From assembly GCA_028274465.1 (NCBI GenBank), contig CM051456.1, forward strand, positions 106,987,348-107,051,347: a stretch of DNA of 64,000 bases, in the 5' to 3' direction. The position numbers and the translations under genes are program-made. The DNA is from Plantago ovata. Taxonomy: Eukaryota; Streptophyta; Magnoliopsida; Lamiales; Plantaginaceae. Under the pieces are notes generated by a model. That model saw only the letters and a list, made by a program, of their open reading frames with translations. It ran no database searches and was not told the origin of the DNA. Below, piece by piece: positions 1 through 15,747 of the stretch (within the stretch, counting starts at the first letter, position 1; each line of letters begins with the position of its first letter).

Positions 1-1062
1 TGTGTCTCTAGATTATAATTTCAACATAAAGATGTAAGGTATGCATCTTTGCTTCCACTTTCCTCTTCCAATAGAGTAGAATTTTGTTCTTGTTACTGAT
101 TTGAAATGGATGATTCACATTTGAACAGAACATGATTCTGATTCTCTCTACTATCACATTTTGTTTTTTAGTCCACTTTGCACTAATAGTAATAGATGAC
201 AACTAATTAGGCCTTTATTGTGGGATATGGTGTTTTATTAGTGTAGCACTAATTACATAATTAGTGGTACCTCATTATCATAGTAGTTTCTTAATGTATT
301 TTATGGGAGTAAAAATCCCCCAACAACTATCTTTTTTTTCTTGTTCGAAATTTACCGAACTGCTGGAGCCTTTGTCTTCACTTGATGTTTGTAAGATGAT
401 TTCATCTCATGAACTTGCTTCGTCTAAACTCGTCTAGATGGTGTTTGTCACCATTAAAAATATCTTCTCTTTGTTGAACTTCTGGAGAAACTTTGGAATC
501 TACTTTTTGGGATTTTGTCTATACCAGTCTGAATCTGCTCCTTTTTCGAGTTGAGTGGTCAATAACAATCCTGTTCCACGATTATACTTTGACTTCCTTT
601 ACTAAATAATAAAGGCCCAACTGATCCTCTTGCCATATATTTTGTTGTGTTCTTGGAATCCATGTCAAGCTGTACTCCTTGTAGAACTTAAGCTTCAGGG
701 GATGCTGTGCATGCTGCTTTGCCTTTGGTAATTATCTCAGAAACCTTTTGAAGGAATTTTGAACTTCTCGCGGGAATATCTCCTACAGAGGCCCAAATCG
801 TGCCACCATAGAAAATTTTTGTTACGTTTTGTGGTTTTGGAAAACTTTTCTCAACTAAGAAAAGATATGACATAAACGAACATAAGTTGTTTGAAGAACT
901 TTTTCCAACCTTTTATATAGTTGAAATATGTACGAAAAGTTCAGGTTTAGCGTGTTTTCCTATTCAGTTCATTGCATTGTTAATAATTGTAGAGGTTCGG
1001 TGTTTTCTTTGGAACTCAGTTTTCTACATGGACAGAACCTGTATGAACCATAAAATATAGTA
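1..1062. other. No confident gene; AT-rich intergenic DNA
   Basis: No convincing coding exon is visible. A minus-strand open stretch at 688-873 (ending GKAACTASPEA) looks like a decayed coding fragment, but I cannot assign it to a family. If the oxygenase-like gene that follows is complete, its last exon should lie here or beyond the left edge. I found no match to the expected C-terminal half on the minus strand. Confidence 0.5.
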
Positions 1063-1278
1063 CTCTTTTCGTCCCACAAATTAAAGATCCATTGACTTAT
1101 TAAGGTCGGCTTTTACCACAATTTACACCAAAATTATACCAGAAATGTAGTAAAATTTGAAATCACATGAAATGATAATAAATTTATTTAAAAAGTATGA
1201 GATGTGATTTAGGAGTAATGTATGGTTAAAGTCGGCCTAAAAAATTCAAATGGGTCTTTCATAGCAGGACTAGGCGAG
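1063..1278. mobile_element. Degenerate Stowaway-like MITE
   Basis: The two ends are imperfect inverted repeats. The left end reads CTCTTTTCGTCCCAC and the right end, inverted, reads CTCGCCTAGTCCTGC. An internal arm around AAGGTCGGC pairs with GCCGAC near 1235. TA dinucleotides flank both ends (1061-1062 and 1279-1280). The CTC..CGTCC type end with a TA duplication is known for Tc1/mariner-related Stowaway MITEs. The interior is AT-rich and non-coding. Confidence 0.5.
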
Positions 1279-1514
1279 TATCTATATAATATGATTGTTG
1301 TCGGATTTTATAATGCGGAAGCTATAATATCTTAAGATAATAGCATATAGTATAGGGTCAATTACATATAGAAGCCACAAATGAACAACTCGTACATATA
1401 TATATACCCTATATGTAAGTGTGTGTAGCAACCAACAAACTCAATGTAACATAAGCAGTGTCCACATTCAGATCATAAGATTAATTGATCAAATAAGTAG
1501 ATAGAAAACAGTAC

Positions 1515-4314
1515 CTGAAGACCAGGGGCATCTGCAGAAATCAGCATCAATAAACCTTTCTCGGCATCACTAGATGCAAGCTTATTCCCCCCTGAGGTTC
1601 CTTTTCCTTGTGAGGATAACTGGGAGGATGCGGCCACAAGAACCGAAGAAGATGCCTCGTTAGCAGCCAGTGGGCTGTCATCAAGCAAGTGATTGAAAGC
1701 ACTGCAATGAGAAGTTTCAGGAATTCTCTAAGCAACAAAGTAAATCCAACAGTTGACAGCGGAACAAGAATTGAAGAACGATCTTGGCCATGTTCACATA
1801 TCTTACTCGCTCCGCAGACGAAGATGCCTTGCAATAGCACTCAAAGCAGCACGAGCAGCCTTTCCCATGCATCTAAAAATGTCAGACATGCATGGAGGGG
1901 ATGCATCCACATCTCCCAATGGCCTATAGCAAATGATGATAATAAAGGATTCCATCAATTGCAACTCAGAGCTAAAAAAAACATAATAATAAAAATAAAA
2001 ACAAAAGTAGAAAAAGAAGATGGAAAGCAGGGAAATTATATTCAGAAACATAAAAAATACATCATGATACAAAATAATGCAGCTTGAATACTTTTTTTTA
2101 AAGAATATGATTTTATTAATGGGGGAAATACACGGGGAGTGTGTTACAATAACACAGACAGACAAGAAACAAGGCTGCTGTGGTCGGGCAAAGGGTTACT
2201 TGCAGCCCCATTAAAGTTGCAAAGTAACAGCCCAAAAAAATTACTTAAAAACTTATGATCCGGGCTCGCAACATCCTCAAAACATCTACTGTATGCTCCA
2301 AATCACACATCCTGGTATAAGTTTCCACATCAACCTTTTCTCTTTATCTTTCCAATTCCTTCTCCAGGCCCTCAACAACTCTCCCACGCTACTAGGCATT
2401 GACCAGGACATATTACACATACCCAATATTGAGTCCCACAAGATCCTAGCCATTTTACAATGAAGAAATAAGTGATCAATGGATTCCCCATCTGATTTAC
2501 ACATGAAGCACCACTCCAAGACATACATACCGCGCCTCCGTAAATTATCAGTGGTTAACACCTTTCCCAACGCCACTGTCCATAAAAAGAAAGCTACTCG
2601 TGGGAGTAATTTACTTCTCCAAATAATTTTCCATGGAAAGCTTAAAGCTAATGAAGACCCCAAGGAATTGAAATAACTCTTAACCGAGAACACCCCATCT
2701 TTAGTAAGAGACCGTCTGCTCCTATCTAACTCTCCATGCCTGACTTGAGTTCCATATAAATAGCATAGCATGTCCTCAAAGATTTCAACTTCCCAATCTT
2801 GCAAATCCCTTCGGAAAGATATCTTCCAAAAAATGCAGCCATTATTCAATTCCATCAGCACGTTAATATTGGCTTCCTGACAATTTGAGATGCTAAATAG
2901 CGCTGGGAAAGACACTTTCAGCGGTTGATCCCCACACCAACGATCGTGCCAGAATCTGATGTTTGATCCTTCTCCTACCTCCAATCTAATTCTTCCACAA
3001 AAATCTACACATCCTTTCCTTATAAATTTCCACAAACTAACCCCATAAGGCCCAAAGCACTCGTTAGAGCACCAACCTCTCTCAGCTTCACCATATTTTA
3101 CTACAATAACATTACGCCACAAACTACCTCTTTCATTACCAAACCTCCACAACCATTTACCTAGAAGGGCCTTGTTAAATAAAACCAGCTTCCGAAGGCC
3201 AAGACCACCAGCTTCAATTGGTGAGCAAACCATGTCACAATTCACCAGATGGATTTTTCTGGCATCCCTTTCGTCTCCCCACAGGAAATCCCGTCGAATT
3301 TTCCTTAGCCGATTTGCCACAGCAGACGGAATAGGGAATAGGGATAGGAAATATGTAGGCAAATTTGAAAGAGTTGACTTAATAAGCGTAACCCTTCCTC
3401 CTTTTGACAGATACAACCTCTTCCAACCTTCAAGTCTAAATACAATTTACATAGTTCTTTCAAATATTTAGGAAAAAGAAAGATTTTTACTGAGACCTAT
3501 CTTCATGATTTACTCTTCCCAATATTGAAAAGTCAATCCAGAGTTTTGGTTTAGAGACAATAATATATATATATTTTAGATACTCCAGCAAATAAAGATA
3601 ACATGCTTTGAAACATTAATAACAAAAGCCGCCATGTATAGTTGCCGAGATGTTAGAAAGCACTTGAATCAATCATTCCTTAACTTTTATGTTATAAAAA
3701 ACACTTCGATTTGGACTGAATTTCATGCCAACATATATGCACAAGAATAAATGAAAAGAGACAATGCAGAGCTAAATATTGTCTCTTAAACTTATTCTAA
3801 ACTAGAGAGTTGTCTTAAACTTATTCTAAACTAGAGAATAGAGAGTCGTAATATTTGTCGTTTAAAAAAAAAAAAATCTCATACACAGTAACTCAGCTAG
3901 CTTATATTTCAACTATTAAAACATTGTGTAAAATAACAATTACGAAATTAATTCATCAACCAATCAAGTCAACAAGGATTGAAGAAATTACCGTCCAGCT
4001 CTATAGGTGTAAACACCTCGGCCACTCTTCCTCGCCTGGAAGAAGAGTCGCGTGGCCTCGAGTGCGCACCGGAACAAAGCGGCGTCGTTAGGGCCGAGAT
4101 CGATGATGACGGCGTTGTGGCGGTTGAGGGAGGAAGATAAGGCGTCCACCGCCTTAAGATAGGAGCTCACCGGAGCTCCGTCGTAGGGCAAAATGTCTGA
4201 CAATAGAATTTTGCAAGGAGTGTCGAATGGAGACCTAATAGTGTTGCTAACAACGGCAATTGGCGGTGGATTGGCCGGATTCTGATGCTGCTGGTGCATC
4301 ATCATTGATACCAT
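1515..4314 (-). CDS. Partial 2OG-Fe(II)-oxygenase-superfamily-like plant protein (three exons visible)
   Basis: Three minus-strand exons join in frame: 4314-3992, 1923-1807 and 1701-1515. Donors are GTAATT, GTAAGA and GTACTG; acceptors are CTATAG and TTGCAG. The product starts MVSMMMHQQHQ. It contains ILLSDILPYDGAPVSSYL and DLGPNDAALFRCALEA, then CMSDIFRCMGKAARAAL, RHLRLRSDAFNHLLDD and SSSVLVAASSQL, ending at DAPGLQ just before the third donor. I recognise this as a conserved plant family classed with the isopenicillin-N-synthase/2OG oxygenase-like superfamily. The iron-binding His-Asp-His region would lie in the missing C-terminal part, so catalysis cannot be judged. The 2.1-kb first intron holds a LINE fragment. 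The gene may continue off the left edge or be truncated. Confidence 0.65.
2092..3466 (-). mobile_element. 5'-truncated LINE (non-LTR retrotransposon), RT C-terminus and zf-RVT domain
   Basis: A minus-strand ORF (3416-2286) encodes the end of an L1-type plant reverse transcriptase. It has LSKGGRVTLIKSTLSN and PTYFLSLFPIPSAV, then RRDFLWGDERDARKIH and GGLGLRKLVLFNKALLGK. The zinc-binding region follows (SKLLPRVAFFLWTVALGK, then CFMC and IDHLFLHC). The ORF stops at a TAG after VIWSIQ. Non-coding 3' sequence then runs to TTAATAAAATCATATTC and a short A-tract on the minus strand at about 2093-2101. The endonuclease and most of the RT palm are missing, the usual 5' truncation. It lies in the intron between exons 1 and 2 of the oxygenase-like gene, in the same orientation. 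No target-site duplication was found. Confidence 0.85.
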
Positions 4315-4497
4315 TGATCATTACTGGTTTCCTATTATGCTGCTAAATTTGGCTTGGGGGTTTGAAGAGGTTTACTGATTTAGTTAAAGCCATTACCAGA
4401 CTTTTTGGCATATTAAGTTATTAACCCATAGTATATACTTTATGTAATAGGTAAAATAAAAAGCCACTGTATTAATTTAAATGTCATGTCACCTATC

Positions 4498-4700
4498 CTA
4501 AAGGAAAAAATTGGATGAAAGCCCCAACCTATTGTACAAGTGAGACAATATCCAACCTATTAAATTTAATACTTAACCCACTCACCTTTTTTAAAATATT
4601 GTAACATACCCCTTGTATAACACTTGTCGTTAAATTTAACGGAAGTAGATGTTTTTGTTCCAAATTAGTATAATCAAAGGTCAAAACACATGAGATCATA
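4498..4700. repeat. Left TIR of MULE 1
   Basis: Inverted copy of 9297-9462, with several exactly shared 9-18 bp blocks. A palindromic GTTAAATTTAAC motif at about 4632 is echoed near 9317 and again near 4712. Confidence 0.75.
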
Positions 4701-5317
4701 TCTACATCAAATTTAACGGGAGTAGCTGATTAACATCTTTCTTGTTGCTTTGGATTAATTTTCTGCTCTTGCTTGCCGTAAAATATTAGAACTCCATTAA
4801 TCAAGTTGCAAAGCAACAAAAGAAAATCTTCTTAATAAAAAAAAAAATGTGTTGTCATTTAAAAATCAACTCAATAAAACAAGATGAAAAAGAAGGCATG
4901 AACACCCTCTGCTAATCAATGTTGCTAGATCATTACATCCACTAAAGAAAAATGGAAAACTGTGTGAACTGAATACTTGACAGTCTAAAACTATGTTCAT
5001 TAATATTATTAGTGCCCAAAACGCAGGTTCTCGATTTGGTGTAGCTTCTGATGCAACTGGGGACATAAAATACGGGAGCACAATGCATTTCAAGCCAAAA
5101 TTTGTCCGAAAGATTTCTTTGCAACTAAACCAAGAGCACTCCGACTAAGAAGCCAAAACCTTTCCAAAAACCTGTCCAAAAAGAAAGCAACCGGTGAGGG
5201 AAATAATGATGCTATAAAAACAAAGAACTTTTTGTCATAAGAATGGTGTTATAAAACACATGGCCAGGGGAAAAATGACTCTAATACCTCTTCAAATCTT
5301 AAACATCATTAGCAACA

Positions 5318-8469
<3,152 letters not shown>

Positions 8470-9296
8470 ATTACAATTAACTAATTGTTACTGAAAGTAC
8501 TACACATGTATGTGGAAAAAATGCCTAATTCTTGAAGTGTTGCAGTTTAATCACCCCCCCCCCCCCATGTTATCGTTATATATTTTATCAAAATTCATTG
8601 CTAGTCATGTCCTTGATTTGGAGAGCAGCAAAGAAACTGAGCCAGTTCTTCTCCAGATAAGGCTGTGGAGAACTTGACACTTCAAGTTGCTCCTGAGTGA
8701 AGCTTTAGAAGTTATGATTTTCAATTAATTAGTATCAAATATACTTGTTAACTCATAATTTGTTGTATTATTCCTTTGAGTTGAAATGGTTTTAGCCAAT
8801 GGAGAGACACTTATTTGCCTCATGTATTAGGATTGAAATCTATGAAATGACAAGGTACGTTAACATGGTTTTTACATTAGATCATCATATGGTTGCTAAA
8901 TCTTAAAACACCATGTGCTGTTCATTAATGTAACTTAATTAATTTTGCTGAGAACATTTTTTAGAATTACACACATATAGTAGTTTGATGTTTCACGCAT
9001 CTCACAGTTAATTGCTACCGAAAGTAATACACATGTATATTATCCCAATAAACAAATAATTAACATAAAAAATGAGATTCAGTAAGAATTAGGGTTTATG
9101 AATTACGTAATTTGGTGCACTGAGTACTCCAGAAACAGTAGGATCTATGCTCCTCTTTTTCCAAGACATAGTTATGGAGATTATTCACAGACCATGGAAG
9201 GAGGCAAGAGCCGCTGCTGCTCGTAGATGAGATTATATGAGAGTAATAATTGGAATTTGGAACCTATTATACTTTGTTGATGTGTTTAATAAATAT

Positions 9297-9462
9297 CCTC
9301 CCTTTATTTCCTCCGTTAAGTTTAACGGGAGAAGCTTCTCATGGGATATGCTGCAGCAGTTAAAAAAGGTGAGGGGGTTAAGTCTTAAATTTAATAGGTT
9401 GGGAGGTATTGTCTCATTTGTATAATAGATTGGGGGGTTTGATCCATTTTTTACTTTCCTAA
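9297..9462. repeat. Right TIR of MULE 1
   Basis: Reverse complement matches 4498-4700 over nearly its full length, with small indels only (for example CAATACCTCCCAACC against CAATATCCAACC). Confidence 0.75.
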
Positions 9463-9597
9463 ATAGGCACAAAGTACCAACATTCTTCATAACTTTAGAA
9501 TTTTAGAGAAAATTGATATGAATGGAGAGTTATGGGTAGAGTTAAGAATAAAAACACGTTTGTTTGTCGGTGTTTTAAACTTATATAACTTGATGTA

Positions 9598-11640
9598 TTA
9601 TTGCTCTCTAAACACACTATTCATCATGGCTTGAAAGGTAGCAGGTGCATTTGTAAGCCCAAAAGGCATTACAGTGAATTCATACAATCCAGAAGTAGTA
9701 GCAAATGTTGTCTTAGCTATATCTTCTTCCTTCATTCTTACTTGGTGGTAACCAACCCTCAAATCAATTTTTGAATATACAGCTGCACCATGAACCTCAT
9801 CTAATAGCTCATCAATCAAAGGTATAGGGTAGCTATCCTTAACAGTTAGAGAATTCAATTTTCTATAATCCACACAAAATCTCCAAGTCTCATCTTTCTT
9901 CTTCCCCAACAATACAGGACTAGAGAAAGTAGTGTGACTTGGTTGTATTAACCCTGTCTTTAGCATCTCCTTCACTAAATTCTCTATTTCATGCCTATGC
10001 AAATAAGGATATATGTAAGGAGGTTGTTTAAAAGCCTCCACCCCTGGCTTCAACTGTATTCCATGAGCACAATCCCTCATGGGAGGCAACTCAGTTGGTT
10101 CCTTCTTGTCTACAGCAGACACCATGCAAAAACAACTAAAAACCGTGTTGTTAGACTTGGAGAAGAGCTTCTTAATAGCTCTACCTGACATCATTTTAAT
10201 AGAACTTTCTTGTTGAACCCCTTGTATAGTCACCTTTTTCCCATTATGATCTAGGGTAATGGCATGTTGTTCATAATCAAACATTATGGGACCCAAACTA
10301 CGCATTAAATCCACTCCCATGACCATGTCATAGCCTCCTAGAGGCAAAATCCGTACACTAGCTGAGAATGAATGGCCTGCCATTTCCCATTCCAACTTGG
10401 TACACTTCGAATTACACTCAATCTTTACCCCTCCAGCCACAGTAACATGTAAAGGATTAGTTATCTCCACTTCACAGTTAATTTTCTTAACAGCTGAAGG
10501 ATCAATAAAGCTGTGTGTACTCCCTGAATCTACCAAGATGGTGATGGTATTATTTTTCACCTTATCAGCTAATTTAATGGTATCAGTAGGCACTTGTCCC
10601 CTTAGAGCATGTAAGGACACTCCACAGTCCACATCTCCATCCTCCAACATCATTGTTCTACTACATTCTTCCTCATCAGCTAGTAAAATAACAAATAGCT
10701 TCTTACATTTATGCCCAAAGACAAATAGCTTCTTACATTTATGCCCAAAAACATATTGTTCATCACAATTGAAACAAAGTCCTTTTTTCCTTCTCAAGTC
10801 CAATTAGTCCAATTCCTCCTTGTTTCCTGACTAGTACTCTCAGGCATCTCCACCCCCTTAGTACTCTTTTGCCAGCTAGAACTAGGGTTCCCTACCACTT
10901 TATGTTGCTTAGAAACAACCAACACCAATGCTTCCTGCTTCCTAGCAATTGCATAAGCCTGATTCAGTGTAGGTGGAGCCAAAATGTCAACCATATGCTT
11001 CACCTCCTCCTTCAAACCACTCAGAAAAACTACTCAGAAAATAATGTTCACTCAAGTGTCGATCCTACTGTAGCATAAACGAACGCAGTTCTGCAAATTT
11101 ATTAACATACTCATCTACAGAGCCTAACTGCCTGAGCTTATTGAACTCCCCAATAACATCATCCCCTTGCACCGTAGTAAACCTCTCCATACACAATTCA
11201 ACAAATCTAGACCAACTCATGGCTTCATTGCCCTCAATACAATCAACATACCAATTCTCAGCATGCATCTCCATCCAAATACATACCGGTCAACAAAATT
11301 CTCTCCTGATCAGACATAGGATGAATAGCAAAGTACCGTTGACACTTTCTAATCCAACTCCTAGTGTTACCACCATCAAATCGAGGAAATTCAATACGTG
11401 GAGTTTTTACCTGCCGGAGTAACGAGCAGGCCGTTATCGTGTGGAATTTGCTCGGTATTGCGAGGACCAGACGCATCCTTCGATGCAATAGCACGCAACA
11501 GCTCATCAAATCGACTCTTCTGTTCCGAAGCCAAACGAGTGAGCTCCGCCTGAACCGCAGTGAACTCCGTCTCAAGCTTGGAAATCCGATTGGTACAGGA
11601 AACTGGGTGATACCAAATGTTATGGCAGAGGAATAAGTAA
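9598..11640 (-). mobile_element. Truncated Ty3/gypsy retrotransposon (gag, protease, start of RT)
   Basis: Minus-strand pieces in order. Gag lies at 11575-11065 in shifted frames (PRIEFPRFDGGNTRSWIRKC, YFAIHP, SWSRFVELCMERFTTV, LGSVDEYVNKFAELR). The zinc-knuckle region (GLCFNCDEQYVFGHKC) follows, then retropepsin with ILVDSGSTHSFID, and the first half of RT (LIQPSHTTFSSPVLLGKKK, WRFCVDYRKLN, VMPFGLTNAPATFQAMMN). The element stops abruptly after NSVFREQ at 9598. The RT YxDD box, RNase H, integrase and 3' LTR are therefore absent. At about 11606-11620 the minus strand reads TTTGGTATCACCC, resembling a tRNA-Met primer-binding site, so the former 5' LTR should end near 11620. Frame breaks in gag mark it as dead. 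Confidence 0.85.
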
Positions 11641-12660
11641 CCGTCTCAGAGAAGAAGAGAGAATAAGAGAGAACAGGAGGAAAGGAAGTTTATTATTTGA
11701 AAACAACATTTTTGAAATATAACACGTTAAATTGCCCATTTAAGAAAAAATCAAAGGGTTAATCTTACTATTACAAAAATACATAAGTAATCTGCCGTTT
11801 AGCAAATGCAGGGGTAAATTGCCAAAACTCCAATTACCATGAGACAAAAAATTGCAACTTTCACCATTACAAATTTACAATAACCAATATTACATTTTAG
11901 TACAAATTCTCTGTTTCCAAATAATTGTAACATGTTTGTCTTGCAAGACGCACGTGTCAAAATTAAATTTGGACGCATGTCGCGAAATTACGACATATGA
12001 CAAATATAAACAGTATGAAAACATTATCCTCACCCACAGTATCAAGTGAATTCGAGTAACTTGCAGTATCAGGAGCTCCTTAGAATCAGAACATTCTCCA
12101 CAAATCTCACTGTTCATCCATCCACCAAAACTGCATCTGCTGTGTTTTCTTTTTCAATGTGACAGCACAATTTGATCACTAGACACTAATGGTAATTTCA
12201 ATATGTTCTCTTCTGATGTGCAAATTCTGGCCTTCTGGGACTAAGCTACTAGATGCAAATAGTTCTGTGCTTGCCAAAATACATGGTTGATACACTGAAA
12301 TTTACAATCACAAACTCACCAACTACTTGAACAAACTTCTAAAACACTGAGTCACTGAATAAAATTTTAATAACAGAACTGTATCGCGCATCAGAAAATG
12401 CAGAGAAGACTGAGAGAATTATCTTTTGTAATGTTCACAATGGCACACACAGAAAAAGTTTAGCATCCTAGTTATATGTAAAGCAATCCGGTCAAATGAT
12501 CAGATTACACCAGCGCATAGAGTAGCAGTAATACATAGAACCTCCAAAATGCTAATCACATGAACAAATAACCATATGGGCAAAATTGTATTCTTGTACA
12601 GACAGTTGCAGATGATCTGCTGATCTCTAGCTTGCTTTCTTATGCTTCACTATTTCCAGA
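11641..12660. other. Intergenic; probable 3' UTR of the methyltransferase gene at the right side
   Basis: No coding pattern seen on either strand. Sequence immediately right of 12600 probably belongs to the 3' end of the minus-strand methyltransferase transcript. The left part may include remains of the gypsy LTR. Confidence 0.5.
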
Positions 12661-15133
12661 TTAATCCTGCAAATAAACCATCATCAACCAAGTCACAGGG
12701 ATATATATATAAAGTTTAAAATATCATCCTTAAAACGTCAATGGTCGGCAAAAGAAGCTAATGTAAGAACCATTTAACAACATGAGGACAGACCTTTTGG
12801 CATACATAAATATAGTGCATATCAGTATTCTGCCCCGTAACAGATTCTGAGGAGTCTCCATTTACGTCGAGTGGAACAGGAGTAGCCAGATCTCTGGCCA
12901 GATGATCTGAACTATTTCCTGGTTGATGTTTGTCTGCATATAACAATCAGAATGCATGTCATAAGAGAAGAAGTGCAAGTTCAAACCACGATATGAATGA
13001 GTTTATCAGAGTGGCAGATAACTATTTACTGGAAAACATATATAGCCTTCAAGCAGCCGGGTACAGGATAATAAGGGTGAATACAAAGATAAATCTAATT
13101 TTACAAAGCCAAAATTGACAGCTAGAAAAGTTCACTTGTTTATCTTCTTGCCAATATTCAGTTCCTAAGCATAGAACAAAATTCTTAAAGGCAGTCTCAA
13201 GACCCTTAACTAGACTGTCACTGTGTTTACGAGCTTAGGTAAGGAATTTTCCTAGCACATGATAAAACTACTTATGTTTGCTATAAACTCTGTTCTCCAA
13301 ATAGTTGGGAGAAAACATTGATGTATCTTGTGGAGTAGGCAATTTTCTGGCATTGAACATTTAAAGCAATAGTAAGAACTAGAAAGACTGTACATATACA
13401 ATAAAAGGTGACAAACCTATCACGTGAAGCTTAATTGTCCACGAGCGTAAACCTTTCAGTAAGGGTAGACGATAAACTGGAGATCCATATGTAACCTGCG
13501 ATACAGAAGCAAATAATCAATAAAACAATAGCAACAAACAAGATTTAAGGAAATTTCTCCCTGAGAATGAAAATGGGGAACATACCAGAATGTATACTCC
13601 TTTATCCTTAAGAACCCTATAGTTTGTCATCAACTGCTTCAATTTATGGATAGAGTAAAGGATAAAATAAAATAACACCAAGTAAGAGTAGTGGAAACTG
13701 CAAAAATACTGAAGCTGCTGCAAAGTACCTTGAGACTTCACCAAGCATCTTAGTAGCATTTTCCCGTGCATCATGTCCACACTACAGAGAGTGCGAGAGA
13801 TAGAGAACATGAAAACCAACTTAATGCTAGCAATCAATACTATTTAAAAAGCATCTAGAAACATAGAGTGCTGCTCACCAAAAGAGAGTCCAGCGTTCCT
13901 AGAAGAATATATTAACAACCATTAGCAAATACCGTGAATGCTGTAATAGGATAACAGTGACGCGAAAAAGAGTACCTTTATCAATAACAGCATCGAAGGA
14001 ACTTGCATCAAAAGCACTCATATTCCGAACATCCATGGTCATATCTGCTTAAATGTTAAAGAAATATTGATTAACAATATGACTGATGGTCATCTTGATT
14101 TGAATTATTCACACCCAAAAAATAAAACAAAATAAAATAAAATCTCATTAAATCATGGAATTCCAAATCTAATTTATCTAAAAGACAATAAATGCAAGAG
14201 ATTCTGAGTGTAAAAAGAACGATACATTTCAGCTGCGGATAATTGGAATACTTCTTCTGCATTGCTTCAATCACAACTGAGGAGATATCTATATTGACAA
14301 CTTCATCATATCCATCGTCAGCCATCCCTTCACTGAAGGCTGCAGAAATGGACACCTAATTATGCTCAGATATAGGAACAATGGACAAAAACAGAAAGAA
14401 AAAAGATAACTGATACATAAAAATTTCCATTACATTTGAGGCTTAGAACAGATAGTACTCAACTCATTCCTGAAAGACAGAAATTGAATATAATCTAGCG
14501 AGTTCTCGACATCTTTCATTCAACTCTTGGATATAAAAATTTCCATTACATTTTAATGTGAATACAGTTTGTTTGTATAAAGTACTCTTTCCAATTAAGA
14601 GATGTTCAATTTTACTAGCTCAACCATCTCAATTGAGGTAATCATAATTAAATGAGAAACCAAAGTAGAACAAAATTATAATTATTTACACTAAATGTAT
14701 ATGCACAAATGAGTAGTAACATATCAACAACAACAAACAGAACATATATACACCAGATCCATGATTAGGTTAAAATTAATTAGGTGAGATGAAATGTTAC
14801 ACAAACTAATTAATTAATTCATACTAAGTACTCACAAACACAATAAAATAAAGTGACAAATGACAAAGTAAAACTCATGATCACATTCTCAGTTTAACAT
14901 CAACAGAAAAGCGAGCAAAAATAAAATGAATTACCGGAATTGCCACTTCCAACGACGAGGATCGGGTTGCGACGATGAGGAATGTACATATGGAGGAGAG
15001 GGGCGAGAGAAGGGTATTTTTGGTACCAGTCAAATGTTGAGGGATCCACTGAGTAGCGGTTGTCCCAGTACCATGCTTCGCCGTACGCATGCGAGGTTCC
15101 ACCGCCGTTCGCCGCAGAATTGCTTGCCGTCAT
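12661..15133 (-). CDS. Class I SAM-dependent methyltransferase (EEF1AKMT4/METTL13-like), 9 exons
   Basis: Nine minus-strand exons join in frame to about 236 aa: 15133-14935, 14339-14226, 14044-13976, 13898-13879, 13781-13729, 13616-13586, 13495-13417, 12933-12794 and 12666-12661. The N-terminal signature is YWDNRYSVDPSTFDWYQKYP. Motif I is ILVVGSGNS, followed by VVNIDISSVVIEAM (motif II acid), MDVRNMSAFDASSFD (motif III region) and VIDKGTLDSLL. Later come KMLGEVSRVLKDKGVYIL and VTYGSPVYRLPLL. Related animal enzymes methylate lysines of elongation factor eEF1A, and a similar cytosolic protein substrate is plausible but inferred. Exon 4 is only 20 nt. All junctions are GT-AG and no frame defect was seen. 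The last exon adds only Asp plus TAA, so the 3' end is the least certain part. Confidence 0.85.
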
Positions 15134-15505
15134 TTCCGATTGATTTATCTAATTTTGCTTACCTGTCTCTGTGCCTGTTTGGAACAGTTAAAAATGACTC
15201 TGTGCGTTTTACTCATTTGTCCCTACGTCAAAATAAATGTCTAGCATGAAAAAAATCATGCTTTGACTTTTTTGCATGATTTTTTTTTCTTAATCCAAAA
15301 ATCTCAATCGCTCTATAAAATTTCATTACCTTATATCTTATATCGAACCCTGCACGTCTCATTCTTCGCTCCATGTCCATACCATACTACCATTACACCA
15401 ACCTATGCCTCTCTAATCTTTTTCTTTGAGTGTATTATTATATTTCTCACCAAACTTTATTCTAAAAAATGTGTCCATGTTATACATGTACAGTATAATG
15501 GATTA

Positions 15506-15747
15506 CTACCTCTATTTCATTAATAACTTCATAAGGGTACTATTCATCGCGATCTTTGACCACGTATAACTCCTAAATTACATTGGAGAAAAATATAGTA
15601 AAATTATATTATGAAATTAAATGAAATATATTTTCATAATCAACTTTTAATTTATATTATACAGTTTAATTTAAAAGTTATACGTGGTCAAAGGTCGCGA
15701 TGAATAGTTCCCTTAGGAAGTTATTAATGAAACGGAGGAAGAGGAAG
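15506..15747. mobile_element. MITE with long inverted arms
   Basis: The left arm (15506-15590) and right arm (15660-15747) are inverted copies containing TTTCATTAATAACTTC, ACTATTCATCGCGA and TTTGACCACGTATAACT. TA flanks both ends. The tail CTTCCTCTTCCTCCGTTTC and the TA target suggest a Stowaway/Tc1-mariner type. The AT-rich loop is non-coding. Confidence 0.75.

Noticed and set aside
1803..2165. 120-aa minus-strand frame as a separate gene
   Set aside because: It contains exon 2 of the oxygenase-like gene plus intron and LINE 3' end read through; not an independent protein.
8555..8568. C-run as a functional signal
   Set aside because: A simple homopolymer in non-coding DNA with no other evidence.
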